Positions 5,682 through 7,134 of a stretch of DNA of 7,134 nucleotides are shown here, piece after piece. Numbering within the stretch: position 1 is the first letter of the stretch; the number at the start of each line of letters is the position of its first letter. Under the pieces are notes generated by a model. That model was not told where the DNA came from. It did not search any database and saw only the letters and a list, made by a program, of their open reading frames with translations. The stretch is from NCBI RefSeq assembly GCF_934359325.1, contig NZ_CAKRLH010000080.1:1-7134 (forward strand), given 5' to 3'. The position numbers and the translations under genes were made by a program. Origin of the DNA: an uncultured Porphyromonas sp. (GTDB lineage: Bacteria > Bacteroidota > Bacteroidia > Bacteroidales > Porphyromonadaceae).

Positions 5682-6871
5682 ATAGACGACTTCTCTACAC
5701 TACCCTGCTTACTCTACTGAGCAGTCTCATCCTGCCGATCGCTGCCGAGCCTCGGGCGAGTCTGATCACCTGCGGACAGTCGGCGGAGTATGTCTTCTAC
5801 CTCTATGGTCATACGGCGATACGTATTCAGGACCCGGAGACCGGCTTGGATAGGGCGTACAACTATGGGTACTTTTCGACGTCTCAGAAGAACTTTATCC
5901 CCAACTTTATGGTCGGGAAGCCGATGTATATGCTCGGGGTGACCGACTTCGACAGCATGGTCTATGAGTATGCCGATCAGGGGAGGAGTATGGTGGAGCA
6001 GGAGCTCAGTCTGAGACCGGAAGAGGTACGCGCGCTGATGGAGTACCTCGACTGGAATGCCCTGCCGGAGAATGCAGAGTATCAGTATAATTACTTCTAC
6101 GACAACTGCGCCACCCGCCCTCGCGACCTCATCGAGCGCTTCGTGGAGGGAGGGCTGGTCTATAGGGTCGACCGCAAGTCTCTGCCGACCTTCCGTGAGG
6201 CGACGAGGCAGTCGAGTAAGTCGGCGAAGTGGTACACCTTTGGCACCGATCTCTGTCTCGGAGTAAAGAGCGATGCACAGATGACCGTCCGCGATGCGGG
6301 GTTTCTGCCGGTGCTGCTGGAGCAGTCGATGGACCTGGCCTATCGGGAGGACACCGGTGAGCCGATCGTCATCCGCAAGCAGGAGATCATCCCTCAGACG
6401 CAGGTGATCGAGGTGCCTCGCTTCGACGGACCGCTGGTGACGATACTCGCTGTGGTCGCTATCTACTTGCTCTGCTACTTTGTCGTACGGAGGTACACCC
6501 CGCTGCCGTGGCGGATCCTACGCTGTGCCCTTTATGTCATCTTCGGTCTGGCGGGGATCGTGCTGTGGTTCCTCAGTCTCTTCTCCGCCCACCCGCACAC
6601 TTTGCTTAATGCCAATATGGTGCTGCTTCATCCCTTTTGGCTCATCCTCGTAGTGACGATGTGGCAGGAGGGGCGTCATAAGCGGCTCAATAGCCACCTC
6701 TATCTGATCAATCTCATCCTGTCGCTCGTCTACCTGGGACTCGGGTATGTGCAGACCCTTCCTATCGGTATGGCCTACATGGCGATCCTCGTCGGTTTGG
6801 ATCAGTTTGTCTGCCGCTTTGTTGAGCCGAGTCCGGAGGGTGGCAAGGTATTTGACTACAGTACTAAGTGA
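5678..6871 (+). CDS. lnb: Lnb-type lipoprotein N-acyltransferase (DUF4105 domain)
   Basis: A complete 397-residue inner-membrane protein. An N-terminal hydrophobic export segment (about 5-23) leads to a periplasmic DUF4105/Lnb_N domain (about 25-245). This domain holds the family motifs YLYGHTAIRI (41-50, His45) and YNYFYDNCATRPRDLI (137-152, Asn143, Cys144, Arg147). I infer that His45 and Cys144 are catalytic. About four or five C-terminal helices follow (roughly 251-271, 280-302, 315-328, 340-360, 362-380), with the loop FSAHPHTLLNANM (302-314) typical of Bacteroidota members. As I recall, work in Bacteroides showed this family to be the lipoprotein N-acyltransferase that replaces Lnt, adding the third acyl chain to the N-terminal Cys of lipoproteins. 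Length and topology agree. The start is set by the ATGA overlap (5678-5681) with the methyltransferase stop; its own stop overlaps the next ATG by one base. Confidence 0.85.
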   Translation: MNRRLLYTTLLTLLSSLILPIAAEPRASLITCGQSAEYVFYLYGHTAIRIQDPETGLDRAYNYGYFSTSQKNFIPNFMVGKPMYMLGVTDFDSMVYEYADQGRSMVEQELSLRPEEVRALMEYLDWNALPENAEYQYNYFYDNCATRPRDLIERFVEGGLVYRVDRKSLPTFREATRQSSKSAKWYTFGTDLCLGVKSDAQMTVRDAGFLPVLLEQSMDLAYREDTGEPIVIRKQEIIPQTQVIEVPRFDGPLVTILAVVAIYLLCYFVVRRYTPLPWRILRCALYVIFGLAGIVLWFLSLFSAHPHTLLNANMVLLHPFWLILVVTMWQEGRHKRLNSHLYLINLILSLVYLGLGYVQTLPIGMAYMAILVGLDQFVCRFVEPSPEGGKVFDYSTK

Positions 6872-7134
6872 TGAAAGATCTACTCAAGCCTCTGGTCGTC
6901 CTCCTGAGCGTCTGCTCACCTGTCGCTGCGCAGCAAGCTCCCAAGCTTGTGGTGCTGCTGACGGTGGATGAGTTTCGGACCGACCTCTATGAGGCGATGG
7001 CGCCGCATCTCTCGGAGGGTGGTCTGGCGAGGCTGACTCGCGAGGGCAGGGTGTATGATGCGGTGATCCATCCCCTGGCTACGGCCGATCCGGTAGCGAG
7101 TGAGGCAGTGCTGCAGACCGGTACGCTCGGACTG
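6871..7134 (+). CDS. Alkaline phosphatase/phosphodiesterase superfamily protein, PafA-like, 5' part only
   Basis: The first 88 codons of a gene that continues past the window. Residues 1-20 form a signal peptide (KDLLKPLVVLLSVCSPVAA, likely cut before QQ). It then follows the start of the PafA/nucleotide pyrophosphatase fold: a strand LVVLLTVDEFRTDLY (26-40), where Asp33 corresponds to the first metal-binding Asp of the VVDQMR motif, then LSEGGLARLTREGRVY (47-62) and a nucleophile-turn region ending LQTGTLGL (81-88). In PafA enzymes that turn reads like YTAVGHASIYTGT, with Thr as nucleophile. Here it reads LATADPVASEAVLQTGT, and counting back from TGT the Thr position holds Pro74. The protein may be a catalytically changed paralogue. 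It starts on the last base of the lnb stop codon, so it belongs to the operon. The remaining metal ligands cannot be seen. Confidence 0.72.
   Translation, partial: MKDLLKPLVVLLSVCSPVAAQQAPKLVVLLTVDEFRTDLYEAMAPHLSEGGLARLTREGRVYDAVIHPLATADPVASEAVLQTGTLGL

Noticed and set aside
6904..6918. Lipoprotein signal (LSVC) in the PafA-like protein
   Set aside because: The residue before Cys15 is Val, not Gly, Ala or Ser, the hydrophobic core continues past the Cys, and a good signal peptidase I site (VAA before QQ) follows.

Overview
The window looks like the chromosome of a member of Bacteroidota (order Bacteroidales). A Porphyromonas-like genus is my best guess, made from gene content and style and not from a database match. 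The support is as follows: promoter boxes of the TAnnTTTG type lie upstream of three transcription units; starts lack a strong Shine-Dalgarno sequence; and DUF3078, an Lnb-type lipoprotein N-acyltransferase and a PafA-like phosphatase occur together. By eye the DNA is GC-rich for this phylum.

Layout, left to right. The minus strand carries a tRNA-Asn(GUU) cut by the window edge, with its own promoter, and upstream of it a complete AspT/YidE/YbjL-type transporter with two central RCK_C (TrkA-C) domains. Next comes about 1.0 kb (1837-2841) with no credible gene, lying between divergent promoters and packed with palindromes: short GC-rich hairpins with tri- to pentanucleotide loops, a nested palindrome of about 190 bp, three copies of a 16-bp element at exactly 22-bp spacing, and a perfect 21-bp direct repeat nearly 600 bp apart. 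From 2842 the plus strand carries four tightly overlapping genes, which I read as one operon: a DUF3078 outer-membrane protein, an RsmF-like m5C RNA methyltransferase, Lnb (DUF4105), and the 5' end of an alkaline phosphatase/phosphodiesterase superfamily protein that runs off the window.

Three of the four operon products are probably envelope proteins: an exported beta-rich protein, the enzyme thought to add the third acyl chain to lipoproteins, and an exported phosphatase-like protein. The RNA methyltransferase is cytoplasmic. The coding regions belong to ordinary families. The parts most worth a second look are the repeat-filled intergenic block and the unusual active-site region of the last, partial gene.
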